DNA of 64,000 bases from assembly GCF_900106055.1 (NCBI RefSeq), contig NZ_LT629792.1:2046001-2110000 (forward strand), written 5' to 3'. The DNA comes from Schaalia radingae. GTDB lineage: Bacteria > Actinomycetota > Actinomycetes > Actinomycetales > Actinomycetaceae. The position numbers were made by a program, and so were the translations under genes. The stretch's first letter is position 1. Every line of letters starts with the position of its first letter. Shown piece by piece: positions 35,206 to 43,159 of the stretch. A model generated the notes under the pieces. That model made no database searches, was not told where the DNA came from, and was given only the letters and a program-made list of their open reading frames with translations.

Positions 35206-35570
35206 CGGCACATTTCCCTTGGATCTAACTGAGCTGTGTGCACAGCCCCTAGATCTAAGCCACCGGCGTGCACAGCCCCTGGATCTAAGCCACCGGCGTG
35301 CACGAACCCCTAGATCTAAGCCACCGGCGTGCACGAACCCCTAGTTCTAACCCGTTCGCGCGCACAATCCCCTAGATCTTCCGATTTGCGTGCACAACCC
35401 CCTAGATTTAACCGAAGTTCATTTCTCGCGTTTTACATATGCGCAGGTCAGGAGCCAGATGTACTGCCGCGCGCATCCGCAGGTGGGGTTTATCTAGGGG
35501 ATCGTGCACAAATCACTTTAGATCTAGGGGATTGTGCGAGAAAACTGTTTAGATCTAGGGGGTTGTGCAT
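35206..35570. repeat. 31-bp phased inverted repeat array, locus B
   Basis: Seven direct units start at 35206 (degenerate), 35238, 35268, 35298, 35329, 35360 and 35390, pitch 30-32 bp, consensus GTGCACARCCCCTAGATCTA with the tail AGCCACCGGC repeated in three of them. After a centre of about 75 bp, inverted units (ATCTAGGGGATCGTGCAC type) end at 35509, 35539 and 35570. The centre holds GCAGGTCAG (35443-35451), the reverse complement of CTGACCTGC seen in the other loci. It lies between DUF3073 (plus) and purM (minus), that is, between converging genes. Confidence 0.95.
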
Positions 35571-35703
35571 AGGGTGCAGCGAACGCGGGGCCTGGTGTGC
35601 GACAACCGGTGGACGACAGCCTGCACGCGGCGCAGCGAACGCGGCGCAGCGAATGCGGCGCACTCCACCATAGCCGCTGGCATCACCCTGCTACCGAAGC
35701 CGC

Positions 35704-36921
35704 TCAGCTCACGCGATAACTGCCGGATAGCGCCACGGCCCCGGCATCGACTCCCTTGGCACCGCAGATCAGTCGCGGCTGGGACGTGCTCAAGGCGGCT
35801 CCCGTTGTGGCATGGCCCCCTGCAGCAGTGCGTTCTACGGAAGAGCCTTCAGCAGCAGTGCGTTCTGCAGCAGTGCGTTCTGCAGCGGAACCCTCTGAGG
35901 CGATGACCTCGCCCAGCACCCACGCCTCTATCCCAGCGTCGGCAGCGAGCGACATGCACTGGTCAGCAGTGGACTGCCCGACTACAGCGACCATGCCAAC
36001 ACCCAGGTTCAGTGAATCCTCCAGAGCTTCCCATGTCACGTCACCGTTGCGGCGCACCCACTCAAACACGGCAGGCACAGTCCATGAACCACGATCCACA
36101 GTCGCGCACAAACCGCTGGGAATGACTCGAGACAAGTTGGCTCCCAATCCCCCGCCGGTGACGTGGCTCAGGGCGTGCAGGCCACCCTCGTCAACGCCAA
36201 GAGAATCCAGCATGTCGAGGCACACACGGGTGTACAGACGTGTGGGTTCAAGCAGTTCCTCCCCCACTGTTCGACCGAAGTCGGCGCACTGCGATTCCAG
36301 AGAGGTTCCGGAGATGTCCAGAACGCGTCGCACCAGCGAATAACCGTTGGAATGCAGGCCAGATGATGCCAGAGCGATCACGGCGTCACCCTCGCGCACG
36401 CGGTCAGGGCCGATCATCTTGTCCGCGTCCACTACGCCGGTTGCAGCACCGGCGATGTCGTAATCGTCCGGATCCATCACTCCGGGATGCTCAGCGGTTT
36501 CGCCGCCCACCAGCGGGCAATCGACTTGTTCGCACGCCTGGGCGATACCGCGCACGATCGCCGCGATCTTTTCCGGCACAACCTTGCCGCACGCGATGTA
36601 ATCAGTCATGAGCAACGGCCGCGCACCCACAACAACGATGTCATCAACGACCATGCCTACCAGGTCTTGGCCGATGGTGTCGTGAATATTCAGCGCCTGC
36701 GCCAACGCAATCTTCGTGCCCACACCGTCAGTAGAGGTGGCCAGCAGCGGGCGCGTCATTCCGAGTAGAGCGCTCGCATCGACCATGCCGGCGAACCCGC
36801 CGGTTGCTCCTACAACGGTGGAGTTATGCGTGCGGCTGATGGCGTTCTTCATCAGTTCCACCGCGCGGTCACCGGCCGCAGTGTCCACGCCTGCTGCCGC
36901 GTAATCAAGATGCTCGCTCAC
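35704..36921 (-). CDS. purM: phosphoribosylformylglycinamidine cyclo-ligase
   Basis: A 405-residue enzyme of purine synthesis that converts FGAM to AIR using ATP. GTG 36921 has GGAGG five to six bases upstream. Conserved parts are TSTDGVGTKIALAQ, DDIVVVGARPLLMTDYIACG, LVGGETAEHPG and HVTGGGLGANLSR. About 40 residues from 340 on are a low-complexity insertion near the C-terminal edge, built from repeats of AERTAAE and VERTAAGG, encoded by near-identical copies of an 18-bp GCAGCAGTGCGTTCT-type repeat (35822-35890). It lies 27 bp downstream of purF on the same strand, so they form an operon. Confidence 0.95.
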   Translation of the reverse strand: MSEHLDYAAAGVDTAAGDRAVELMKNAISRTHNSTVVGATGGFAGMVDASALLGMTRPLLATSTDGVGTKIALAQALNIHDTIGQDLVGMVVDDIVVVGARPLLMTDYIACGKVVPEKIAAIVRGIAQACEQVDCPLVGGETAEHPGVMDPDDYDIAGAATGVVDADKMIGPDRVREGDAVIALASSGLHSNGYSLVRRVLDISGTSLESQCADFGRTVGEELLEPTRLYTRVCLDMLDSLGVDEGGLHALSHVTGGGLGANLSRVIPSGLCATVDRGSWTVPAVFEWVRRNGDVTWEALEDSLNLGVGMVAVVGQSTADQCMSLAADAGIEAWVLGEVIASEGSAAERTAAERTAAEGSSVERTAAGGHATTGAALSTSQPRLICGAKGVDAGAVALSGSYRVS

Positions 36922-36948
36922 AAGATCCTCCGAGTTGTAGCTGTGTGA

Positions 36949-38700
36949 CTAGACCGTTGCGCCCGGCGTGCCGGGGATGGGTGTGCCGCGTGTGACAGGT
37001 TCGGGGTACGCGCCGGTGAAACACCCTACGCACAGGTTATCGCCTTGCCCGGTTGCGCGGACCATGCCGGGAAGTGAGAGGTAGGCCAGCGAATCAGCAC
37101 CAATGGAACGACAGATTTCGTCCACATCCATCGACGAGGCAATCAGTTCCGCCCTCGTCGGAAAATCAATGCCGAAGAAGCAGGGCCACAGCACTGGCGG
37201 CGAGGAGATACGCACATGAACTTCCAGCGCGCCTGCTTCGCGCAGCATACGCACCAACGCGCGCTGAGTGTTCCCGCGCACGATCGAATCGTCGATGACG
37301 ATGAGTCGTTTGCCGGCGATAACTTCCTTGAGCGGGTTGAGCTTGAGTCGGATACCCAGCTGACGCAGCGACTGCGTGGGCTGGATAAACGTGCGGCCCA
37401 CATAGGAGTTCTTCACAAGTCCCTGCGCAAAAGGGATGCCTGATTCTTCGGCGTACCCGATCGCAGCGGGTGTTCCCGATTCGGGTGTCGGCATGACCAA
37501 GTCAGCCTCGGCCGGATTCTCCTTAGCCAGGATTGCTCCCATTTGCCGACGAGCCGCCACGATCTGACGATCCCCGATCACCGTGTCGGGGCGCGCAAGG
37601 TAGACGTATTCAAAGACGCATGTTGCGCTGGCGGCCTGCGCAAACGTGTAGGAACGCACTCCAGAAGAGTCAATGACCACCAGTTCGCCCGGCTTGATTT
37701 CTCGCACGAACGAGGCGCCCACCAGATCCAGTGCAGACGTTTCCGAGGCGAGCACCCATCCGCGCGACAGGCGTCCCAGCACGAGTGGGCGGTATCCGTG
37801 CGGATCACGCGCACCATACATGGCGTGCTCGTCCATGAACACCAGTGAGAATGCGCCGCGCAGCAGTGGCAGAACCTTGAGCGCGGAGGGCACCAGTGAA
37901 CCGTGGTCCTCATCGTCGCCGGCTTCCCTGGCCTGGCGTATCGCCTCTGACAGGGCGCCCGGATCGATTTCTCCGGATGCGCGGCGTGCGGCCTGGAATG
38001 CGGCTTCAGAAGGGCGGCCGGGCTGCGCGTTGTCTGCTCCTGCGGGCGCGGTATCGGCTTGTGCGGTGGGCGTGGTGGGCTCGGAGTCGAGCACGGTCCG
38101 CGCGGCAGGCTTGGCAGAGGCTGGTGCGGTAGTGGGTGCAGCGGACGTGGCTGCGTCGCCCTCGTCCACATCTTCGACAGCCCCTTCTTCGCCGCGCCAC
38201 GGGGCGGGCAACCGGTCAGCTTTACCCAGCAGGTCAGTAATGATCGAGGTGTCAGTGGTCGAATTTCGGTCTGCCCGGCGTTCGCCATGACTGATTTTAT
38301 CGACGAGGGTGCTCAGCGCAGCCGTGTTGATCAGGTTGCCGTTATGTCCTAGCGCGACTGTGCCCCACGGTGTCGGGCCGAGCGTGGGCTGGGCGTTGTG
38401 CCAGTTGTCTGCACCGGTGGTGGCGTAACGGACATGTCCGAGGGCGATGTGTCCACGCAGACCTGTCAGGGTTTGCTCGTTGAACACTTGGTTGACCAGG
38501 CCCTGATCCTTGTACACGAGGATGTTGTTACCGTCAGAGGCGGCAATACCCGCCGACTGCTGGCCACGATGCTGCAGCGCGTACAGGCCAAAATATGTCA
38601 GGCGTGAAACATCTTCGCCTGGCGCCCACACGCCGAAAACGCCGCAATGGTCGTGTGGATGATCGTCAGTGTCGTCAGGAAGCGACATGCTCATAGTCAC
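36949..38700 (-). CDS. purF: amidophosphoribosyltransferase
   Basis: The first committed enzyme of purine synthesis (PRPP + glutamine to phosphoribosylamine). It has 583 residues, against about 490-530 usual. The start GTG 38700 gives MTMSMSLPDD; ATG 38694 with AGAGG upstream is equally likely. DDHPHDHCGVFGVWAPG holds the N-terminal nucleophile Cys, so about 18 residues must be cleaved. GHNGNLIN and TTDTSII belong to the glutaminase half, and VIDDSIVRGNT is the PRPP loop. Residues about 170-270 are an Ala/Pro/Thr-rich low-complexity insertion inside the glutaminase domain. It is the first gene of purF-purM. Confidence 0.95.
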   Translation of the reverse strand: MTMSMSLPDDTDDHPHDHCGVFGVWAPGEDVSRLTYFGLYALQHRGQQSAGIAASDGNNILVYKDQGLVNQVFNEQTLTGLRGHIALGHVRYATTGADNWHNAQPTLGPTPWGTVALGHNGNLINTAALSTLVDKISHGERRADRNSTTDTSIITDLLGKADRLPAPWRGEEGAVEDVDEGDAATSAAPTTAPASAKPAARTVLDSEPTTPTAQADTAPAGADNAQPGRPSEAAFQAARRASGEIDPGALSEAIRQAREAGDDEDHGSLVPSALKVLPLLRGAFSLVFMDEHAMYGARDPHGYRPLVLGRLSRGWVLASETSALDLVGASFVREIKPGELVVIDSSGVRSYTFAQAASATCVFEYVYLARPDTVIGDRQIVAARRQMGAILAKENPAEADLVMPTPESGTPAAIGYAEESGIPFAQGLVKNSYVGRTFIQPTQSLRQLGIRLKLNPLKEVIAGKRLIVIDDSIVRGNTQRALVRMLREAGALEVHVRISSPPVLWPCFFGIDFPTRAELIASSMDVDEICRSIGADSLAYLSLPGMVRATGQGDNLCVGCFTGAYPEPVTRGTPIPGTPGATV

Positions 38701-38846
38701 GCCTCTACTGTGTCATATCCACTGGTCGCAGAGCCAATCTTCAGACCATGAGATTGCACCCTTTTTAGGACTGTCGGAGCGTGGCTGAAGTTGGCGGGAC
38801 GCCATCCCATTCTCAGAGCAGGCCGAGGAAGCTCGACAGGAAACGA

Positions 38847-39200
38847 TCAGGGCGCGTCAATCATCGACGAGGAGGACATGTCATCGGTCAGATCATCGAC
38901 CAGAAGATGCTCTGAATCCCAATTCCCCGTGAGATAGGTCGCTCGACCCACGAGGTGCGACGACACGGGCGCGGTAATGACCTGCAGGACGAGGACTGCG
39001 ACGGCGAGCACTGCCCAGCGCCAGTTATGTAATTCGACCGCCATGCCAACGCAGATGAACATCAGTCCGAGCAGCTGAGGTTTTGATGCCGCATGCATGC
39101 GCGTGAACAGATCCGGCATGTTGATCAGGCCGATCGCTGCAATCAATGTAAAGGCCACGCCGATAAAGACCAGGATGGCGCCGATCCATTCCATCACCAT
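38847..39200 (-). CDS. mnhG: Mrp-type Na+/H+ antiporter subunit G
   Basis: A 117-residue membrane protein with three hydrophobic segments (about 5-27, 40-60 and 64-83) and the conserved LINMPDLFTRMHAASKPQ. The C-terminal 35 residues are polar and acidic. It is the last gene of the six-gene Mrp operon; its start overlaps the stop of the F gene as TGATG. Subunit G is a small structural subunit of the hetero-oligomeric antiporter that expels sodium (or other monovalent cations) in exchange for protons. A weak hairpin (GGGA/TCCC, about 38800) follows. Confidence 0.93.
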   Translation of the reverse strand: MVMEWIGAILVFIGVAFTLIAAIGLINMPDLFTRMHAASKPQLLGLMFICVGMAVELHNWRWAVLAVAVLVLQVITAPVSSHLVGRATYLTGNWDSEHLLVDDLTDDMSSSSMIDAP

Positions 39201-39679
39201 CAGTGTTCCTCCTGCGTGCCGTGTTCGGGGTCATGCACCAGTTCCAGGTCGTGCGCTGCGTCAACGGCTCCCGTCTGGCGGGCATCGTGCACGCTGCGCT
39301 GAGCATCCTCAGTTTCTTCACGCTGAGCTTCTTCAGCCTGCCGCTCACGTTCAGCTACCTGCTCCTGGGCCTCTTCCTCACTCAGGATGCGCTGCTGGCT
39401 GCGGTCGATACGTGTGGCGAAGCGTGAGACCACGACGCCGGACATGAATGCGGTCAGCGCCAGAATGATGAGCAGGACGCTCAGGTCGTAGCGATGCCAC
39501 CACACGATCATCACGGCGATCATCCCGATTCCCGCGGCCGTCAACACGTCGAATGCGACGGTTCGGTCCAGCAGACCGGGGCCTTTGGCAATGCGGATCG
39601 TGGCGAGTACTGCCGCGAGCACGGTCATAAGTCCTGTCAGGGCATGCAGGAGGTCAAGCGCTGAAAAGTCGCCGATCAT
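39200..39679 (-). CDS. mnhF: Mrp-type Na+/H+ antiporter subunit F with coiled-coil tail
   Basis: A 159-residue protein. Three hydrophobic segments (about 10-30, 42-62 and 68-88) with the family motif RIAKGPGLLDRTVAFDV. From about residue 95 to the end is a highly charged, Glu/Arg-rich stretch (ILSEEEAQEQVAERERQAEE) likely to form a coiled coil; typical MnhF proteins stop near residue 90-100. It overlaps the E gene by ATGA. It is part of the antiporter complex, and the tail may be a cytoplasmic docking extension. Confidence 0.93.
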   Translation of the reverse strand: MIGDFSALDLLHALTGLMTVLAAVLATIRIAKGPGLLDRTVAFDVLTAAGIGMIAVMIVWWHRYDLSVLLIILALTAFMSGVVVSRFATRIDRSQQRILSEEEAQEQVAERERQAEEAQREETEDAQRSVHDARQTGAVDAAHDLELVHDPEHGTQEEH

Positions 39680-40734
39680 TGATCCTCCTCACCGCGCGCG
39701 CCAGGTTCACCGGCAGTGTCCGAGGGATAAGCATCACCGGGCTCTTCGGCATTGCCCGAGGCATGGGCATCGCCAGGTTCACCGGCAGTGTCCGAGGCAA
39801 AAGCATCACCCAAGCCTTGACCCTCCCCAGACTTCGTCGTCTCTGTTACGTCCAGCCCACGCTCTTCTTCCGGCACGACCTTTGTCAGATCCACCATGCC
39901 GGAAATGTCTCCCTGCGTGGCATCGCGCAAAGCCTTCGCGTGATCAACAGTGTCTCGAACATCGTCGCCGTGATTCCTCTGCGTCCCTTCGCCGGATGCG
40001 GGTTCCTCATGATGGTCCTCGCCGGTGGGCGTCACCTCACGCAGCGGCGGCTGAGCCTGAGTCGTCTCAACTGTGTCTTCGACGGGAACGCACCTCTCCG
40101 AGGCAGTCGGAGATTTCTTGCTCCACGACCAAATCGGCTTCACCGGCAGGTCAATCCCCCACTGCTCCAGGTGCTCGCTGGCTGCAATGGCACGCAGCAT
40201 GCGTGCTTCCTGAGCGCGAATCGACTCTTTGACCCCGTCGATACCGCCCTGAGCCGGAACGTCAAGCACATGCAGGTACAGCCCGGCTGAAAGCCTGTCC
40301 ACGCGCAGCACGACGGTCCCTGGCACCAGTGACGTCATTGCCGACTGAATCGTCAGGTGTACCGGGTTCGATGATCGCAGATCGACTCGCACGATCGCAT
40401 TGTCCACGCGCTTATTGAGCAGCACGACTTTTGACACCTGCAGCCCGGCCACGATGACATCGCGCGTGAAGGTCAGCAGCACCCACAGCACGTACAGCGG
40501 ACGGATATGCCACAGGCGAGTGATGTGCGGCAGTGGGAACGCCACCTGGACGGCGAGGGCGACCAGCACACCTGAAATAATCGTCAACCAGTCAAAATGT
40601 CCAAAGATCAGGCACCATATGATCGTCAGCCACAGCGTCATCGCGATGGAGAGGCGCTTACCCAGAGGGGTGTGGCGTCGTGACACGTGCGGTTCCGGCC
40701 CGGCCGGGTTCGACGAGGTTAGTGAGGCTGTCAT
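39676..40734 (-). CDS. mnhE: Mrp-type Na+/H+ antiporter subunit E with long repetitive tail
   Basis: A 352-residue protein. The N-terminal 190 residues are the MnhE subunit: hydrophobic segments at about 28-65 and 85-110, and the conserved LTIQSAMTSLVPGTVVL. The remaining 160 residues are hydrophilic and low complexity, ending in three 12-residue repeats of the form DAFASDTAGEPG / DAHASGNAEEPG / DAYPSDTAGEPG; the DNA shows a 72-bp repeat of CCAGGTTCACCGGCAGTGTC from 39701 and 39773. It overlaps D and F by ATGA on both sides. Subunit E lies next to the D subunit in Mrp complexes. The tail is unusual. Confidence 0.93.
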   Translation of the reverse strand: MTASLTSSNPAGPEPHVSRRHTPLGKRLSIAMTLWLTIIWCLIFGHFDWLTIISGVLVALAVQVAFPLPHITRLWHIRPLYVLWVLLTFTRDVIVAGLQVSKVVLLNKRVDNAIVRVDLRSSNPVHLTIQSAMTSLVPGTVVLRVDRLSAGLYLHVLDVPAQGGIDGVKESIRAQEARMLRAIAASEHLEQWGIDLPVKPIWSWSKKSPTASERCVPVEDTVETTQAQPPLREVTPTGEDHHEEPASGEGTQRNHGDDVRDTVDHAKALRDATQGDISGMVDLTKVVPEEERGLDVTETTKSGEGQGLGDAFASDTAGEPGDAHASGNAEEPGDAYPSDTAGEPGARGEEDQ

Positions 40735-42644
40735 GATCGCCTCCCATCCTGCGATGTACCAACCTGCCCACGCGTTTCGCCACTTTGGTTACCGGCATCT
40801 GACTGGCCGCTTTGACCCGATTGTGCATCGCGCCCGGACTGGGCCGAATCCGACTGAGAATCGTGATCCGACTGAGGCGCGTCGCCCTCGCCCTCACTTT
40901 GCTGATCTTCAATGGGTGAAGCCGTGGGGTCAGGTGAGGGAACGACCGGCGTGGTGCCGCCCGATTCCGTATCTGACGTGCCGCTACCGCGCCCGTCTCC
41001 TCCCAGAACGGCGTTGATGTAGGGCGTGCGTGTCAGCTGGTCGCGCGCGCCTTCTTCCACATAATTCCAGATCGGTCCGGACAGTGCGGCCATCGCGATC
41101 TGCACGCCGACAAGGACGGCCACGGTTGCCGACATCAGTCGTGAGGTTCCTCCAGACTTCGCTTCCGCTTCAGTCAGCGCGGATCGAGCCACTTCCTGAG
41201 AGTGCTGGAGGGAGCTGCGCATAGTGCGCTGGGCTCGGTCAAACTGGCGTGACAGGCGCGACGAGCTATTCGATGACATACCCGGAATGGGCAGAGAGGA
41301 AGCCAATGCGAGCGGCGCATCATCTTCTGTTTGCCAAAATGCCTGGTGCCACCATTTGATGACGACGTACAGCGTGAGGAACGAGGTGATGATGCCGCCT
41401 GCCAGCAGTGCCCATGCGCTGAACGTGCCCGCTTCGACAGATGCCTGCGCCAGGGCGAACTTCCCGATGAAACCGGTCAGGGGCGGAACACCCACCAGGT
41501 TGACACCGGCGATGAAGAACATGATCGACACGATGGGGGCGCTCCTGGCAAAACCGGACAGTTTGGCCAGCGATGTCGTTCCCGCTCGCCGTTCGATAAG
41601 ACCAGCAATCAGGAACAGTGCCGTTTGCACCAGAATGTGGTGGGCTGCGTAGTAAATGACTGCCGCGACACCCACGCGCGAGGAGATCGCCAGGCCCCAC
41701 ACCATGAAGCCGATGTGCGAGACCAGCGTGAAGGACAGCAGACGTTTAATGTCATCCTGGGCAACAGCCCCCAGGATGCCGCCGATCATGGTCGCAATGC
41801 CGATGACCGTCAGTATCGGGGCGAAGCGATCACCGGGGAAAAGCAGGACTTCAAGCCTGATCAGCGCGTACACGCCTACCTTCGTCATCAAGCCGGCGAA
41901 CACTGCCGTCACGGGCGCCGGTGCCGTCGGGTAGGAGTCAGGAAGCCAGGCCTGCAGTGGGAACAACGCTGCCTTGATGCCGAAGGCCACCAGCAGCAGC
42001 ATGTGGATCATCGTGGCCACGTTCTGATCAATCTCCGGTAGGCGCAGCGCCAGTTGCGCCATGTTGACCGTGCCGGTGGCAGCGTAGGTCAATGCGATGC
42101 CGGCCAGGAAAATCGACGATGACAGCAGGGAGACGACCACGTACACAGCACCCGCACGCACTCGCCCTCGCGTGCCGCCCAACATGATCAGGACGAACGA
42201 GGCGGCCAGCAGGATCTCAAAACCCACGAACAGGTTGAACAGGTCACCGGTCAAAAATGCGTTAGCCACGCCTGCTGACAGAACCAGGAACGTCGGGAAG
42301 TAGATGGCGATCGGCATGTTCGGCTCGTCATCAGCCAGATTCTGAGCCAGGGAATAGACCAGAACGGCCAGCGTCACGATCTGAGAGACCACCAGGAACG
42401 CGCCGGAAACCCGGTCAACGACCAGCGTGATGCCGATGGGAGCGGCCCACGATCCCACGTCGAGGACGACGCGACCGGTGTGCGCCGCACCTGCCAGGAC
42501 GACCGATGAAACGGTGGTCAGTGACAGTGCGACCAGGGCGATGAGCTGTTGGATCTTCGGGTGCCGTGACAGCGCCAGCGCCAGTCCTGCGCTCAGCAGG
42601 GGCAGTGCCACGGGAATGGGAACGAGCCAGTCCAGGGAGGTCAT
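40731..42644 (-). CDS. mnhD: Mrp-type Na+/H+ antiporter subunit D
   Basis: A 637-residue integral membrane protein related to proton-pumping NADH dehydrogenase subunits. About 14 hydrophobic segments occupy residues 1-520. The conserved region FGIKAALFPLQAWLPDSYPT holds the functional Lys/Pro/Trp set, and VSLLSSSIFLAGIAL and SFTLVSHIGFMVWG are typical. The last 110 residues are a Gly/Ser/Asp/Gln-rich tail (GQSGQSDAGNQSGETRGQ). It overlaps both neighbours by ATGA. D is one of the two likely ion-translocating subunits. Confidence 0.96.
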   Translation of the reverse strand: MTSLDWLVPIPVALPLLSAGLALALSRHPKIQQLIALVALSLTTVSSVVLAGAAHTGRVVLDVGSWAAPIGITLVVDRVSGAFLVVSQIVTLAVLVYSLAQNLADDEPNMPIAIYFPTFLVLSAGVANAFLTGDLFNLFVGFEILLAASFVLIMLGGTRGRVRAGAVYVVVSLLSSSIFLAGIALTYAATGTVNMAQLALRLPEIDQNVATMIHMLLLVAFGIKAALFPLQAWLPDSYPTAPAPVTAVFAGLMTKVGVYALIRLEVLLFPGDRFAPILTVIGIATMIGGILGAVAQDDIKRLLSFTLVSHIGFMVWGLAISSRVGVAAVIYYAAHHILVQTALFLIAGLIERRAGTTSLAKLSGFARSAPIVSIMFFIAGVNLVGVPPLTGFIGKFALAQASVEAGTFSAWALLAGGIITSFLTLYVVIKWWHQAFWQTEDDAPLALASSLPIPGMSSNSSSRLSRQFDRAQRTMRSSLQHSQEVARSALTEAEAKSGGTSRLMSATVAVLVGVQIAMAALSGPIWNYVEEGARDQLTRTPYINAVLGGDGRGSGTSDTESGGTTPVVPSPDPTASPIEDQQSEGEGDAPQSDHDSQSDSAQSGRDAQSGQSGQSDAGNQSGETRGQVGTSQDGRRS

Positions 42645-43159
42645 AGTCGGGCCTCCTCTGCGTCGTCAGCGCCATCAACGCCGTTAGCGTCGTCAGTGCC
42701 GTCCGCGTCATCCTCGTCAGATTGGGAATCCTCATCGTAGTTAATGTCTTCGTCCTCATCACCGGAGGAGGCCACATCCTGAGCCTCGGTAATTTCAGCT
42801 TCGGTGCGGCGCGCCAGCAGGCGGTCTTCCACGTCATCGACCACTTCATCGTGTCCGAGCAGTCGCCAGGAGCGGTACGCCAATGCCAGGCCGAAAGCAG
42901 TGGTGCCCAACGAGAGCACGATGGAGGTGAGGATCATAGCCTGCGGCAGTGGATCAGCCATTGCCGTCGGGTCTTCACTGCCCAGCAGGGGTGGGCGTCC
43001 GGCTGCTCCACCGCCGGACAAAATCAAGACATTCACGCCGTGTGTGATCAGGCTCAGGCCGATGAAGATACGTGACAGGGTGCGCTCAAGCAGCAAGTAC
43101 ACGCCCGTGGCCACCAAAACTCCGGCAATCACCAGCATCGTCAGGGAAGCAACGCTCAT
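42641..43159 (-). CDS. mnhC: Mrp-type Na+/H+ antiporter subunit C
   Basis: A 172-residue NuoK-like membrane protein with three hydrophobic segments (about 5-22, 28-48 and 75-100) and the conserved GLSLITHGVNVLILS and LPQAMILTSIVLSLGTTAFG. As with E, F and D, an acidic tail of about 60 residues (Asp/Glu/Ala-rich) follows the last helix. The ATG overlaps the stop of the A/B gene as TGATG. It is a membrane subunit of the antiporter. Confidence 0.94.
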   Translation of the reverse strand: MSVASLTMLVIAGVLVATGVYLLLERTLSRIFIGLSLITHGVNVLILSGGGAAGRPPLLGSEDPTAMADPLPQAMILTSIVLSLGTTAFGLALAYRSWRLLGHDEVVDDVEDRLLARRTEAEITEAQDVASSGDEDEDINYDEDSQSDEDDADGTDDANGVDGADDAEEARL

